Below are positions 35,025 through 48,700 of a DNA stretch of 64,000 bases, piece by piece; positions within the stretch are counted from its first letter, which is position 1; each line of letters opens with the position of its first letter. The notes beneath the pieces were generated by a model, which was given only the letters and a program-made list of their open reading frames with translations, had not been told where the DNA came from and searched no databases. Position numbers and translations under genes: made by a program. This stretch comes from Liolophura sinensis (taxonomy: Eukaryota > Mollusca > Polyplacophora > Chitonida > Chitonidae), in the NCBI RefSeq assembly GCF_032854445.1, contig NC_088305.1:16603717-16667716 (forward strand). Reading direction: 5' to 3'.

Positions 35025-36640
35025 GTAGGTTGATAATTTAGTTTGAGGTGAAAAGGTAATTTTTGTGGGACTGTTCTTAAGAACCATTTTGTGGATGTAT
35101 CATTTCACGACCAAAAGATTGGAACCCAAAATATATCTATGTGTACATTTTTCTTCTTCTTTTTAACTTGTTATTTTACAGCACAGTCCTTTTAAATCAC
35201 CCACTAAACATTATTTAAATTGTCTTGGCCCTGATTGGTTCAGCGTTTTACAGGGTCGCTCTCGTCGTAGACGGACCGCTCTTGATCATAAGAGTTCGTG
35301 CCTCAAATCTCACTGTGTCAGGTGTTGCAAGTGGCTGGCAAGATTACTTTGTTTTAATAGACCCAATATTTAATGGCGAAGCATCCAATTTGTTGTGTAG
35401 TTAAGGTTGGGATAATTGAGTATCACCAGAAGGACTATTAAAACTGCCCGGTTTCCTCCCGCCCGAATGCTGGCCGTCGTCGCACGTGTAATTTTCTTGA
35501 GTGCGGCGTAAAACTTTGTTGCATTCAAGTTACGCAGAATACATCAGGGAATCAGACTGGTGACTTCTAGAGGTAGGGCCTACCAAGCACCTCTTTCCTT
35601 CAGAGCCTTCTCCCTCACAACGTTCAGTTTCTCATCGTTCGTCTACTCTTGACGTTTTATCAAACTTTTTCAGATGCCCCTATTATAGTAAATGTTATCA
35701 AAAATAGTAGCCTTACATGTTTGAGTTAGGGGGTCATGTACAGTCTACTTGGGCTTATGACGCCTTTGTACAATCAGCCTCAGGGCACGGCTTTCTTCTC
35801 GGTTTGCAGGCACCTGGCAGCTTTCATCCTTATCCTTGTCCCTTACCTATTCGCGGGCGTACAGCTGGTTTGGAACACGTCCTTCATTAGCAGCTCCAAC
35901 CGTGCACATATGCCCAACTGGAAACATATTTTACTGGTTCGTACATATCTTTGGTTTCATTCTGAATCTCAAGTACAAATACATCTGCATTTAACTGATT
36001 TCAGTTTTACTGTGTGAGTATGTTTATACTGGTAGGAGTAAGCTATACTTGTGTGAATACGGTTATACTTGTGCGAGTATTGTTATTTTTGTATGAGTAC
36101 GGTAATACTTGTGTGAGTACGGTTATACTTGTGTGAATACGGTCATATTTGTGTGAGTAAGGTTATGCTTATATGAGTACGGTTATGCTTGTATGAGTAC
36201 GGTTATTTTATTTATTTATTTGATTTGTGTTTTACGCCGTTCTCAAGAGTATTTCACTTATACGACGGCGGCCAGCATTATGGAAACCCTGGGGAGCCCT
36301 GGAGAAATCCACGACTATGCGCAGGTTGCTGAAGGCATGACAGCATGAGCTGGACTTGAACTCACAGCGACCGCATTGGTGAGAGGCTCCTGGGTCATTA
36401 CGCTGCGCTAGCGCGCTAATCAACTGAGCCACGGAGGGACCCCCCCACTCCTCCGGTGAATATGGTTATAACTGTATGAATACGGTTATACTTTTGTTAA
36501 CATGATTATACTTGTGTGAGTACAGTTATACTTGTGTAAGTACGGTTATACTTGTGTGAATACGGTTATACTTGTGTGAGTTATTTGCGAATAAGTGTGG
36601 TCATAATGCCTGAGTACGGTGATACGTGGAGTATGGGTAA

Positions 36641-36700
<60 letters not shown>

Positions 36701-39700
36701 GGGAGAAAACGGTTTTAAATATTTATGCCGTGGTTTGTGTGTGAGTACTTTTGTTTGTGTTATTAACCATTTATGAGTGCGTGAGTACAGGTGTATGTGT
36801 GTGAGTACATCTGTTTGTGTTATTTACCATTTATGAGTGCGTGAGTACCGGTGTATGCGTGTGAGTACATCTGTTTGTGTTATTTACCATTTATGAGTGC
36901 GTGAGTACAGGTGTATGTGTGTGAGTACATCTGTTTGTGTTATTTACCATTTATGAATGCGTGAGTACAAGTGTATGTGTGTAAGTACATCTGTTTGTGT
37001 TATTTACCATTTATGAGTGCGTGAGTACAGGTGTATGTGTGTGAGTACATGCGTTTGTGTTATTTACCATTTATGAGTGCGTGAGTACAGGTGTATGTGT
37101 GTTAGTACATCTGTTTGTGTTATTTGCCATTTATGAGTGCGTGAGTACAGGTGTATGTGTCTGAGTACATGCGTTTGTGTTATTTACCATTTATGAATGC
37201 GTTAATACAGGTGCATGTGTGTGAGTACGTCTGTTTGTGTTATTTACCATTTATGAGTGCGTGAGTACAGGTGTATGTGTGTTAGTAGATGCGTTTGTGT
37301 TATTTACCATTTATGAATGCGTTAATACAGGTGCATGTGTGTGAGTACGTCTGTTTGTGTTATTTACCATTTATGAGTGCGTGAGTACAGGTGTATGTGT
37401 GTTAGTACATCTGTTTGTGTTATTTGCCATTTATGAGTGCGTGAGTACAGGTGTATGTGTGTGAGCACATCTGTTTGTGGTATTTACCATTTATGAATGC
37501 GTGAGCACATGTATACGTGTGTGAGTACATCTGTTTGTGTTATTTACCATGCATTTGTGTGTGTGTGGGTACATTTTATACTCATTTCTGCTGACAAACT
37601 CAGTAGTGTTGTTTTCACCATTTATTTGATCGCAATTACCAGCTTCCTGGAGTGTTATATAATGGGTTACCAGCTTACACGTTAAAAAAGATAGAATATT
37701 GCCCCCTCTCCCCTCAAACACAAAGCGGTATGATCTTAGTTATCATACCCTCACATAAAAATACTACGACGATTTAATCAGCTGATTGTTGTTTAGCGCC
37801 TTACTCACAATAGTATACTAATACAATGGCGGACAATGGTGGCTTACTTGCCTTCGGGAAGTCGTCTCAGTAAAGCAGAACTAGATAAAACAGCGGTGGA
37901 AATGCATTCATTTTCCATTTCATTTCACATCCAAGCAGATTCAACCTCCAAATATAAATTCGGAAATGTATTACGAGTAAGAACCACTCGTCTCGTGCAA
38001 AACGAGCAGACGGTGCGACCTAGGTCTGCCAAGCGTGACGTCATTCACAGATAACGATGACGTCAGTCGTTACTCGTAGGTCATTTAGGAGTATCTTATC
38101 CTCTTTATTACTGAGAGCGGCGTACAGATAAAAAAATAAGTATATAAATGGTAATGTGCTTTGTGCGCTTTCTACTTAACATTCCATTGTGTCTACCAAG
38201 TGACATAGTTAGTTATAGACACAATGCAGCTCCCTAAATTAAATAAAGAAATAAATAAATAAATAAATATCCCCACTGACAATATTCAAGTCGTAAAAAA
38301 CACACTATGTAACATTGTTTTTATTGTACTCACAGGGTATAACCATCAGCATTCTGGAAGGCTTGTGTGTATTTGTGTTCACTGTAGAGGTCGCTGCAAA
38401 TCTTCCAGAGTACATTTTCCTACCTCTTCGCAACGCCGTATTTGGATTTCCCATTCTTCTGGATCTTTTACCATGGAACAAGGTGCCAGTTATATCGTAT
38501 ATTAAAGAGCCATACCATTCATTAGTCGTACCTTATCTGTTTGTGACTGAAGGAGGACGTGGGGATATGGGCTCGTATTTTGTTATGTAACGTAAGACTT
38601 AAGTCATAAATTACAAGTACTTAGAAAGGCACCGTCAGAACAGGAAAGACCTCAAATTGTGGTTGGAACATTGTTCTTTAGTAACGAAAGGTGTGTTCAA
38701 ATTTTAAATTTTCTAGAGTAAACCATTTTAATTGTAGCTGTGGTAATAATGATATTTATTTATTTATGCAATTGATTTGTGTCCCACTGCTTTATTGGAC
38801 ATGAAACAGTTTATTGTTTACGATATACCAGTTACAATACAAGTTTTATACATTGAGCCTACGTGTTCGTCACGTGGTTTGTCTGGGTGGTGTGGTTTTT
38901 CAAAGCTACAAACCGCACAAAGGGTATTTCAGTATTTGCTTAACATAAGAAAAATGTGAGCGATGGACCACTATCCAACGATTGCCGTGGGACAGCATAG
39001 ACGAAGTGACCATAATGTCTCAGGGTTAGAGGGGCTGTATCCAGTTAACGAAAATCACCATGCTGGATACATAAACAGTTGCTAAGATACAAATTACATG
39101 CAGTTTTACATATTCTGATTAATTAACAACTTATGAACTAACAAGATTAATTATGTGAATTGGATTAAATTTGCGTGCCTGGAACACTCCTTGAATCATT
39201 CTGCCGTTGAAAGCTGTTTCTTCCCTTTACATATCATAGGTTTTTTTTCTGTATAAAGTCCTTGGTGGTTGTTCTTCAGCAGTCTCGTTAAGCATCAATC
39301 AGTGAATCAGTCAATTAGAAATGCCCATGCTTTCTCACAAATACGATCACTGTGAGTTCAAGATCAGCTCATGCTGGCTTCCTGACTTTTCGATCTTACA
39401 TGAGGTCTGTCAGTATCCCAGTGGACGGCTGTGGGTTCCCACCGGGCTCTGACCGGTTTATTGTCACGAATAAAAGAAATATTGTTCACTACGGCGTTAA
39501 ATACAAATCAAATAAACAGATTTTTCTTACAGTGTATCTCGTTGTGTTTCAGGAAACACAGCCCTCGTTAGGGAGCTGCTCCCAGGACAGTAGACATTGG
39601 TCCGGCACCCCGGCCGCCTGCAATACGGATTCTAACAAACTGGTTTTCAGTTTTGCAGCTTTACTATCTCCACTGTTATTAGGAATCCTGCTTAACATCG

Positions 39701-42700
39701 AGGGTGACATCACCCTGCCTCAAACAGTTTCGTTGGTGTTATCCGTTTGGGGAGTGTCGTTGGCGTGGTCTCCTAAACTCATCATACGATGTCTGACCTC
39801 ATCGTGTGGCCTGGGCAACACATCGAGAAGAATTCAAAGTCTATATCTGAGTTTCAAGATTCTGGCTCTTTTGGTTTCTCTAATGATTTACGCCAATCTG
39901 TTCTGGACCAGCGAGAACCAAAGTGTTCACATTTTGTCAAGTTTACTGGCAATTGCTTCAAAAGATGTAATCGTTCCATTCTCACTGAATCTCGCGAGTG
40001 GGTTGATAGCGCACGGTCTCTCGTACGCTGCTCTAGCCCTTTGTCTTCCTCTCGTTGGCATCAGTATCCCCGTCGCTGCGTCCACACCAATTGCTGTTTT
40101 CATATGCGCAGTGTTATCATCTAGTGTTAATTTAAAAAACGAACTTCACTTGAGCGGCTCAGGGCCCTACGTTTACGTTGCAGCAACGATTGCTTCCCTT
40201 ATCTGGCTAGCTCTTTTCTTAATAAAATGCTCGGACTTTGGGCGCAGTCCTCGTGTGCTAAGCACTCCTTACGACGTTCTGTTTCTGAGCCACGGGTGGA
40301 ACAGTGTGTTTTTCGATCAGTTCCTACTCCTTGGATACAAGAGTGACGGTTTTGGCAGAATTCCTAAAGCACAGTTGATGACAGATAAGTCTGAAAGCAA
40401 AGTGTTCCTGTGCACAACGATGTTTCGAGAGGCTAGCTATGAAATGGAGCGGGCTTTGGAAAGTTATCAACGTCTTTCTTACAGTGATCAGTTTCACAGC
40501 GTCCATCTTGAAGTGCATGTATTCATGGACAGCGGGTGCTCGGGAACTGAAGTGCAACCGTTTGCTCGGCAGCTCCTTGATCTCATCAGAACGACCTTAG
40601 GCGGCACTTTGGGAAACGCTCTGTGTTACTTGACGCCTTACGGGATTCAGTTTCGATGGACTTTACGTGGCGGCCTCCCTTTATTTGTACATTTGAAGGA
40701 CCCAGAACTAGTAAAATCTAAAAAGCGCTGGTCTCAGGCTATGTACATGAACTACATTATTTACCACAGAACAAAACTGTTAAATAAGAGACATACATGG
40801 AATCTAGTAGACTGGGACGAATCGGAAGTATTAGATGCAAAAAAGCTGTCTGTATCTGATGATGAAAAACAAATACATTCAGTGCCGACATCATCTGGTA
40901 CAAGCGGTTTCGTTGACGAAATGGGGAACAGTAACACAGAGACATTTTCGAGTAGCGCAAGCCGCTCAGGTGCAACCATGGATACGACGAATAGCAGATT
41001 CGACGAAACACACAAAGATGTAGATGAAGAACTCTTTAGTCGACCACCCACGCCGTCTTCACTAAATATACACTCCAATAGTAATATATGTAAAGCGCCA
41101 TTCCCCCACACCAATTCATCCATAACCCTAGACATGGCACATCAAGACCTTGAAGGATCTGACTCGAAGTCGATAGACACGGATTATGCGAATAGCATCA
41201 TCACCGAGAGCTCCAACAATGACATAAAAAATTCCACTATTAGCTTAGATCGTGCTTTCACGGCCATAGAAAAAGTAAGAACAAATTTTCGAGAAGCCTG
41301 GACCATGTCAAGACATCGGGATAAAGACGAGGAGGTTTTAAATTCAATGCCCACAACGTCAGCTTCCGGTTGCATTCACAGTGAAAGCGCAAACGATGAA
41401 GCCGCAAATCAAGTCTTCAACGCTAGTGGCCCGTCCGGAATTAAGGGTATAGATAACAAAGGTTTTGAAGGCGAAACATATTTTTATGCATCTGAGAAAA
41501 GTTTTCCTGACCGTACGGTGGAAAGTGCCATTGCGGTCCCACACGACATCACGACGCTGAAAGAAAATAATCACCAAATTGAAAATAGTACCCAAATGGC
41601 GGGCAGTCGCTTTGAAACGCATAACCTACGTTTATCCTTCAATGGATCTACGGATATTGTCAGCTCCGAAAAGGTAGATAGTTGTGAGAAAGGTACAGAC
41701 ATCTCGTCAATGAGCAAATCTAACAGTAGCAACCACGTGCTAAAGACCACTGACACAGTGGAATCTGGGACACTGGCCTTCGAAGATCCTGTGTGGCTGG
41801 ACGATCAGACATACATTCTGGCAACTGACGCCGATACAGAATTCCAGCCGGATTCCGTGGTTCAAGCCCTGAACTGGTGCAATCAGGACCGCACCCTAGG
41901 AGCTATCTGTGGTCGCATCCATCCAATAGGAAAGAGAGACAGATTAATTGTCTGGCATCAAATATTCGAATATTCTGTAGGTAGGTGATTGTTTTAAGAA
42001 GATTTTATCATCTAATGCTCATGAGAACTATATATGAACTTTTGTTGTCCGATAGTCCTCCCTTCTCTTACATTTTACACTTTCTATTCCAGTGGTGTTT
42101 TTCGGAAAGACCGATGTGGTGGTCATAAAAAAAGACAACTCCTTAAGAAATGCCATTATTCAATATGATTAAAACGTAAGATTTTTAAAGAATATTTGAC
42201 ACATTTAATTGGAACGAATGTTTTTATTAAAGGTATCTAATATCAATTCAATTATTTGTGCATAATGTCAAAGTCTTAATGTTTTAAACATCTTAAATAG
42301 CTTGGATTTTAAGAGTTACCGTTTGTTTGAGAGGGGAAATTTACAAAACATGCTATGCTATGGGGAATTGATGGAGATTTATTGTAACAAAACCTGGTAC
42401 ATGTTTGGATCTATAACAATGCTGAGGACACGAGAAAGTGAGGGGCAGGGGATGTGGATTACTGTGACCATGTACGATCTTTTGGGGACACAAGGGGCAG
42501 GAGATGTGGTTTACTGCGGTGATGTGTGATCTGTTGGAGAACTAAGGAAATGTGGATTACTGCTGTCATGTACGCTCTATTGGTGAAATAAGGGACAGGA
42601 GATGTGGGTTACTGCGGTCATATACGATCTATTGGGGAAATAAGGATCAGGGCATGTGGATTACTGCGGTCATGTACGATCTGTTGGAGAAATGAGGGGC

Positions 42701-45700
42701 AGGAAATGTGAATAAGTGCGGTCATGTACGATCTGTTGGAGAAATGGGGGACAGGGGATGTGGATTACTGCAGTTATGTACGATCTGTTGGGGAAATGAG
42801 GGGCAGGAAATGTGAATAAGTGCGGTCATGTACGATCTGTTGGAGAAATGGGGGAGAGGGGATGTGGATTACTGCGGTTAAGTACGATCTGTTGCGGAAG
42901 TGAGGGTTAGGAGATGTGGATAACTGACGTGTGTTCGATATGAGGAGTAGAGGATGTGGATTACTGCGGTTATGTACAATCTATAGTTGACATGAGGGGC
43001 AGGGGATGTGGATTACTGCGGTCATGTACGATCTATCGGTGACATGAGGGGTAGGGGATGTGGATTACTGCGGTCATGTACGATCTATAGTTGACATGAG
43101 GGGTAGGGGATGTGGATTACTGCGGTCATGTGTAATCTATCGTTGACATGAAAGGTAGGGAATGTGGATTACTGCGGTCATGTACGATCTATCGTTGACA
43201 TGAGGGGTAGGGGATGTGGATTACTGCGGTCATGTGTAATCTATCGTTGACATGAGGGGTAGGGGATGTGGATTACTGCGGTCATGTACGATCTATCGGT
43301 GACATGAGGGGCAGGGGATGTGGATTTCTGCGGTCATGTACGATCTATCGTTGACATGAGGGGTAGGGGATGTGGATTACTGCGGTCATGTGCAATCTAT
43401 CGGTGACATGAGGGGTAGGGGATGTGGATTACTGCGGTCATGTACGATCTCTATCGTTGACATGAGGGGTAGGGGATGTGGATTACTGCGGTCATGTGCA
43501 ATCTATCGTTGACATGAGGGGTAGGGGATGTGGATTACTGCGGTCATGTACGATCTATCGTTGACATGAGGGGTAGGGGATGTGGATTACTGCGGTCATG
43601 TACGGGGTAGGGGATGTGGATTACTGCGGTCATGTACGATCTATCGTTGACATGAAGGGTAGGGGATGTGGATTACTGCGGTCATGTACGATCTATCGTT
43701 GACATGAGGGGTAGGGCATGTAGATTACTGCGGTCATGTACAATCTATCGTTGACATGAGGGGTAGGGGATGTGGATTACTGCGGTCATGTACGATCTAT
43801 CGTTGATATGAGGGGTAGGGGATGTGGATTACTGCGGTCATGTGCAATCTTTCGGTGACATGAGGGGTAGGGGATGTGGATTACTGCGGTCATATACGAT
43901 CTATCGGTGACATGAGGGGTAGGGACGATCTATCGTTGACATGAAGGGTAGGGGATGTGGATTACTGCGGTCATGTGCAATCTATCGTTGACATGAGGGG
44001 TAGGGGATGTGGATTACTGCGGTCATGTACGATCTATAGTTGACATGAGGGGTAGGGGATGTGGATTACTGCGGTCATGTGCAATCTATCGTTGACATGA
44101 GGGGTAGGGGATGTGGATTACTGCGGTCATGTACGATCTATCGTTGACATGAGGGGTAGGGGATGTGGATTACTGCGGTCATGTACGATCTATCGTTGAC
44201 ATGAGGGGTAGGGGATGTGGATTACTGCGGTCATGTACGATCTATCGTTGACATGAGGGGTAGGGGATGTGGATTACTGCGGTCATGTACGATCTATCGT
44301 TGACATGAGGGGTAGGGGATGTGGATTACTGCGGTCATGTGCAATCTATCGGTGACATGAGGGGTAGGGGATGTGGATTACTGAGGTCATGTACTATCTG
44401 TTTGGGAAATGAGGGAGAGGGGAAGTGAATTAGTGCGGTCATATACGATCTGTTGGGGAATTGAGGGGTACAAGATGTGAATTACTGCGGTCATGTACGA
44501 ACTATTGAAGAAATGAAGGGTACAGGGGATGTGAATCACTGTGGTCATGTCCCATCTATTGGGGAAATGAGGGACAATGGATGTTTATTACTGCGGTCAT
44601 GCACGACATCCGGTAATGAAATACGATGTCTTGTCACTATACTTCAGTTAGGGTTTTAGTTTTTAACTGTTCATGTAAAATGTAGCAAATCACATGTACG
44701 ATGGCATCATTCGGACGTAGCTTAACTTCATTTGTCATGTGCATGATTTAAAAGCAATTTGTTACATGCCACTGATCTAGAAAACAATCACCTGAAAACA
44801 ACAGAAAGGGACCGGGGCTGGGGATGCTAAACCACCGGCAAATTACAGGAAAGATCCCCGACGACAAATAAACCACCTCACCCGAGCCATTATAATGATA
44901 CCTTTCAACCAGCGGTTGCACTATCCTGTTGGAGCTGAACTCAAAGCGAGGAAGTCACAACTTCCCCTTTTAAGGCCTTAGGTGTGACCCTACCCAGGAT
45001 TGACTGTTGATCAACCTCCCCCGACGCTGAATTGACAAACTGATTTATTTATTTATTTGATTGGTATTTTACGCCGTACTCAATAATATTTCACTTATAC
45101 GACGGCGGCCAGCATTATGGTGTGTGGAAACCGGGCAGTGCCCGGGCGGAAACCCACTACCATCCATAGTTTGCTAACAGACCTTCCCACGTACGGCCGG
45201 AGAGGAAGCCAGCATGATCTGGACTTGAACTCACAACGACCGCATTGGTGAGAGACTGCTGGGTCATCACGATGCGCTAGCGCGCTAACCAGCTGAGCTC
45301 TACCAACTGAGCTATCGGGGCCGGTACAATGGAATGAATAATAACGTTGTGAGTAGAAGGGATGTTTGGGACATCGGGGAGTTGTGGATCCATTCCATTC
45401 TATTTAGAACCTTGTTTCAGACTTTTGGAACCTTGTTTCATACTTTTGGAACCTTGTTTTAGACTTTTGGAACCTCAAGACAACGCAGCACTCGATTGGA
45501 TCAGTGTTGTGTTCCCCGGGTTGTTTTAGCCTGTACAGAGCCCTAGCATTAAATCAGATCCTTCAGACTTACATCTCACCGACGACATCTCCATTGGGAG
45601 TGTACGTTAAAGACACAGGTAAGCCTTTTAATCAACGCCATTAATCACCTAATATGATTTGGTATCAAAAAGAAAACCTATGATATAAAACATTAAGATA

Positions 45701-48700
45701 ACATGAAAATTTTTCTGCATATTTTTTTAAAAACTTGTTTTTATATTTGCCCTTGGTTTATTTAATAAACATTTTAAAAGCTTTTAAGGACCCATATCTA
45801 TATACTAATGCGGTCGGTGTGAGTTCAGGTTCAACTCATGCTGCCTTCGTATGTTGGAAGGCTTGTCATCAACCTGCGGGTGGTCGTAAATTTCCCCCGG
45901 GCTTTGCCTGGTTTCCTCCCACCATATTGCTGGCCACCGCCATATAAGTGAAATATTCTTGAGCACGGTGTAAAACACCAAATAAAAAAAAAACTGTTAA
46001 ACTCTTAGGTTTTGAAAATAATTCTTATGTTCGGAAAATTAGTTTACAGTTCTTAAGTATTTCTGACGCCTTTTGAAAGCACTCTCTAGTGTAAGTAGCA
46101 CTACGGCAGCCCATACCCTTGCATTTTACTCAGGTGAAGACAGGTGGATGACAACACTGATGATGCTTGAAGGCTGGCAAACGCGATATTGTCCTGTCGC
46201 ACACAACACTACCTTCTGTCCAGACTCTTTTGATGAATTCTTGAAACAACGACGTCGTTGGATACTCTCAGACTTTGCCAATACATTCCTAGTGATTCGA
46301 CATATCAGGCAACTTATGCGGAGAAACGAAGGCTTCACACTGTTGTTCGTTGTCTACCAGTCTATCGTCTTTACCAGCACAATGCTGTCTGTAGGCTCCA
46401 CCATTTTCGTAATAACGGCCGGTCTAGATATGATTTTTGGCGTGGGCTATCTCTACACTACACCTTTGCTGGCTGTTGTTGTTATCATCTATGCTATTCT
46501 GTGCACAAGATTAGAGAGTCGAGCGCAGACGCATCTAACCGTGGCTCTGACTGCAGTTTTAGGCTGCACGTTCTGCGCTGTCGTTGCGTGGGGTTTTGTT
46601 TTCTACGTAAAAGTTGCACTGCAAGGTAAGATGAAAATTTAAGCTGTCTGATGTGGATGCATGGACAGTTATGCAATGGAAACATTAACACAAAGAATAT
46701 GTCACATGAAAGATAATTATATACTGTATAGGACAATAGTCCGATTGATATTTTCTTTAGATTTTCTTCCAAGCGAGTAAAATGCATTAAAACAAAAAGT
46801 GTTATGATAGACGTTATTGAACATTTCGTTAGTAGAGTTGTCACGTCATGTGGTTGCTACTTAACACTCACTGACTGCTAGACACTGTAAACGCATATTA
46901 ATATCCAGTAGATTATTGCATTCGATTATTATTAATTAACGAACTAGTTGAAACAAAAACTGTGGGCCTGACTGGACTGATACTTACTGCGATTTCAGCT
47001 GGTCGTGATAGAAACCAGTGACTTGGGAGCCTCTCACCAAGGCGGTCACTGTGAGTTCAAGTCAAGCTCATGCTGGTTTCCTCACCTTCGGTACGTAGGT
47101 AGGTCTTCCAGCAACATTCGGATGGTCGTGGGTTTCCATCCGGGCTCTGCTCGGTTTCCTCTCACCATAATGTTGTCCACTGTCGTAGAAGTGAAATATT
47201 CTTTAATCTAAATACGCTATATTTCATTTGCACAGAATCGCTAACCAACGACCAGAAGGCACTTCAGTACTACGTTGTTGTTTTTTTGGTTGCGAATGTG
47301 GGGTTCCCGGCTCTTTGTCATCTGCCGGAAGCTAATAGGGCCTGTTACGGAGTTGCGTACATCTTCACCTTTCCACTTGTACATTGCCTGGTTCACATTT
47401 ACTCGGTTTGTAACATTGTAGACCAGAGTTGGGGAACACGAGACGGTGTAAGTATGAATGTTTAAATGTTTATTCAATCTGATGACAACACAGCATTTTG
47501 AATAAAACGAGACCTCCGACGTGTAATAAATCGCATTTAACATCATGACGTGCTTTTTAACCTAATTCTGCGTAAGCCATGGCACAAGGGGGTGTTTAAA
47601 TCGTTAGTTTTTAAGCATTAAAATGAATAGTTACAATAAAACGCTAACTGGGGTGAATTGACAAAATGCCGTATTTCACCGGTAACATTTGACAATTCGC
47701 CAACGATCACACTGCCGTCTCTGCTCTAGATTCGGTCTCCATGCTGTCGCCTTTTGTATTCTTTATAATTTTTCAACGACCAAATAATTGCCTTAACAAG
47801 TCGATTTCATTGAACAGCCGAATTGTACGAATATCGTTGCGCCATGGTCTATACTCTTACGTGTGTGCTGTACTAGAAGTTTAGGTGTGGTATTATCCAC
47901 AAAAGGATCTATATAAAAATCATGGCATACGGAGTAAAACTAGGGCAGTGACGAGAGTGTGATAGTGGGCATATGGCCACACGTAATCGGTGAAATCTGG
48001 TCTCTTGTCAACTTACCTCAGTGAGGGCTTTATTTGGACTATTCGGAATATGTCATGCGACACGAATCGGCCGTAACGAGAATAAGTCTTTTTTATCCGC
48101 AATATGTACTGGACAATAAACTGTATTGGTTTTAGGTTAAGGGGCCACATTTACCCAATCGGATGAACAAAGAATCCAGTACACGTGTGTGACTTTTCGG
48201 GTTTAGGCCTTAAATTTATTGAGAAATTATGGCGCTACGGTTTGAATTACGCTTGCGAGTTTATCTTGACGCAAAGTGCATGACTATGATATCTCTTTTA
48301 AAATTTAGTACAACCTTCAAACAACCATCAGATAAATAAATAAGTAAATGTGTCCCTTTGTTTCCCTTTTCTAATCAGCTGCAGTTGTTAGCGTGATCTC
48401 AGGGTACCATTCGTAATGTGCCCTTATTCTCTGTGTCTTCTACAGAAAGTGTCCATGAAGTCGAGGCAACAAGGCGGTATATGGAAGGACATGCCATGTA
48501 AGGGACACCAATATGCCTAGAAATTGTGGCTATACTCAGGAAAACTTCCAAACTTTTTTTTTTCACTATTTTCGCATTATTTTCATGTTTCAAGTTTCAC
48601 GTCACAGTATTTGAGTAATTCTAGTTCAGTGACGTTTAATAATTTACATAATTCTGCCAAGGAGCTTAAACTATGGTGCTACGGGTGTAATAATTTTTAC

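Noticed and set aside
39352-39552. First 67 codons of the 878-codon open frame as the start of the chitin synthase
   Set aside because: This part is a SINE fragment plus the end of an intron. A consensus acceptor at 39552 and the matching phase of the upstream exon place the exon start at 39553.
46073-46133. ATG at 46073 as a separate gene start
   Set aside because: The stretch is intronic. The exon starts at 46134, and the preceding exon supplies the first base of the split Gly codon.
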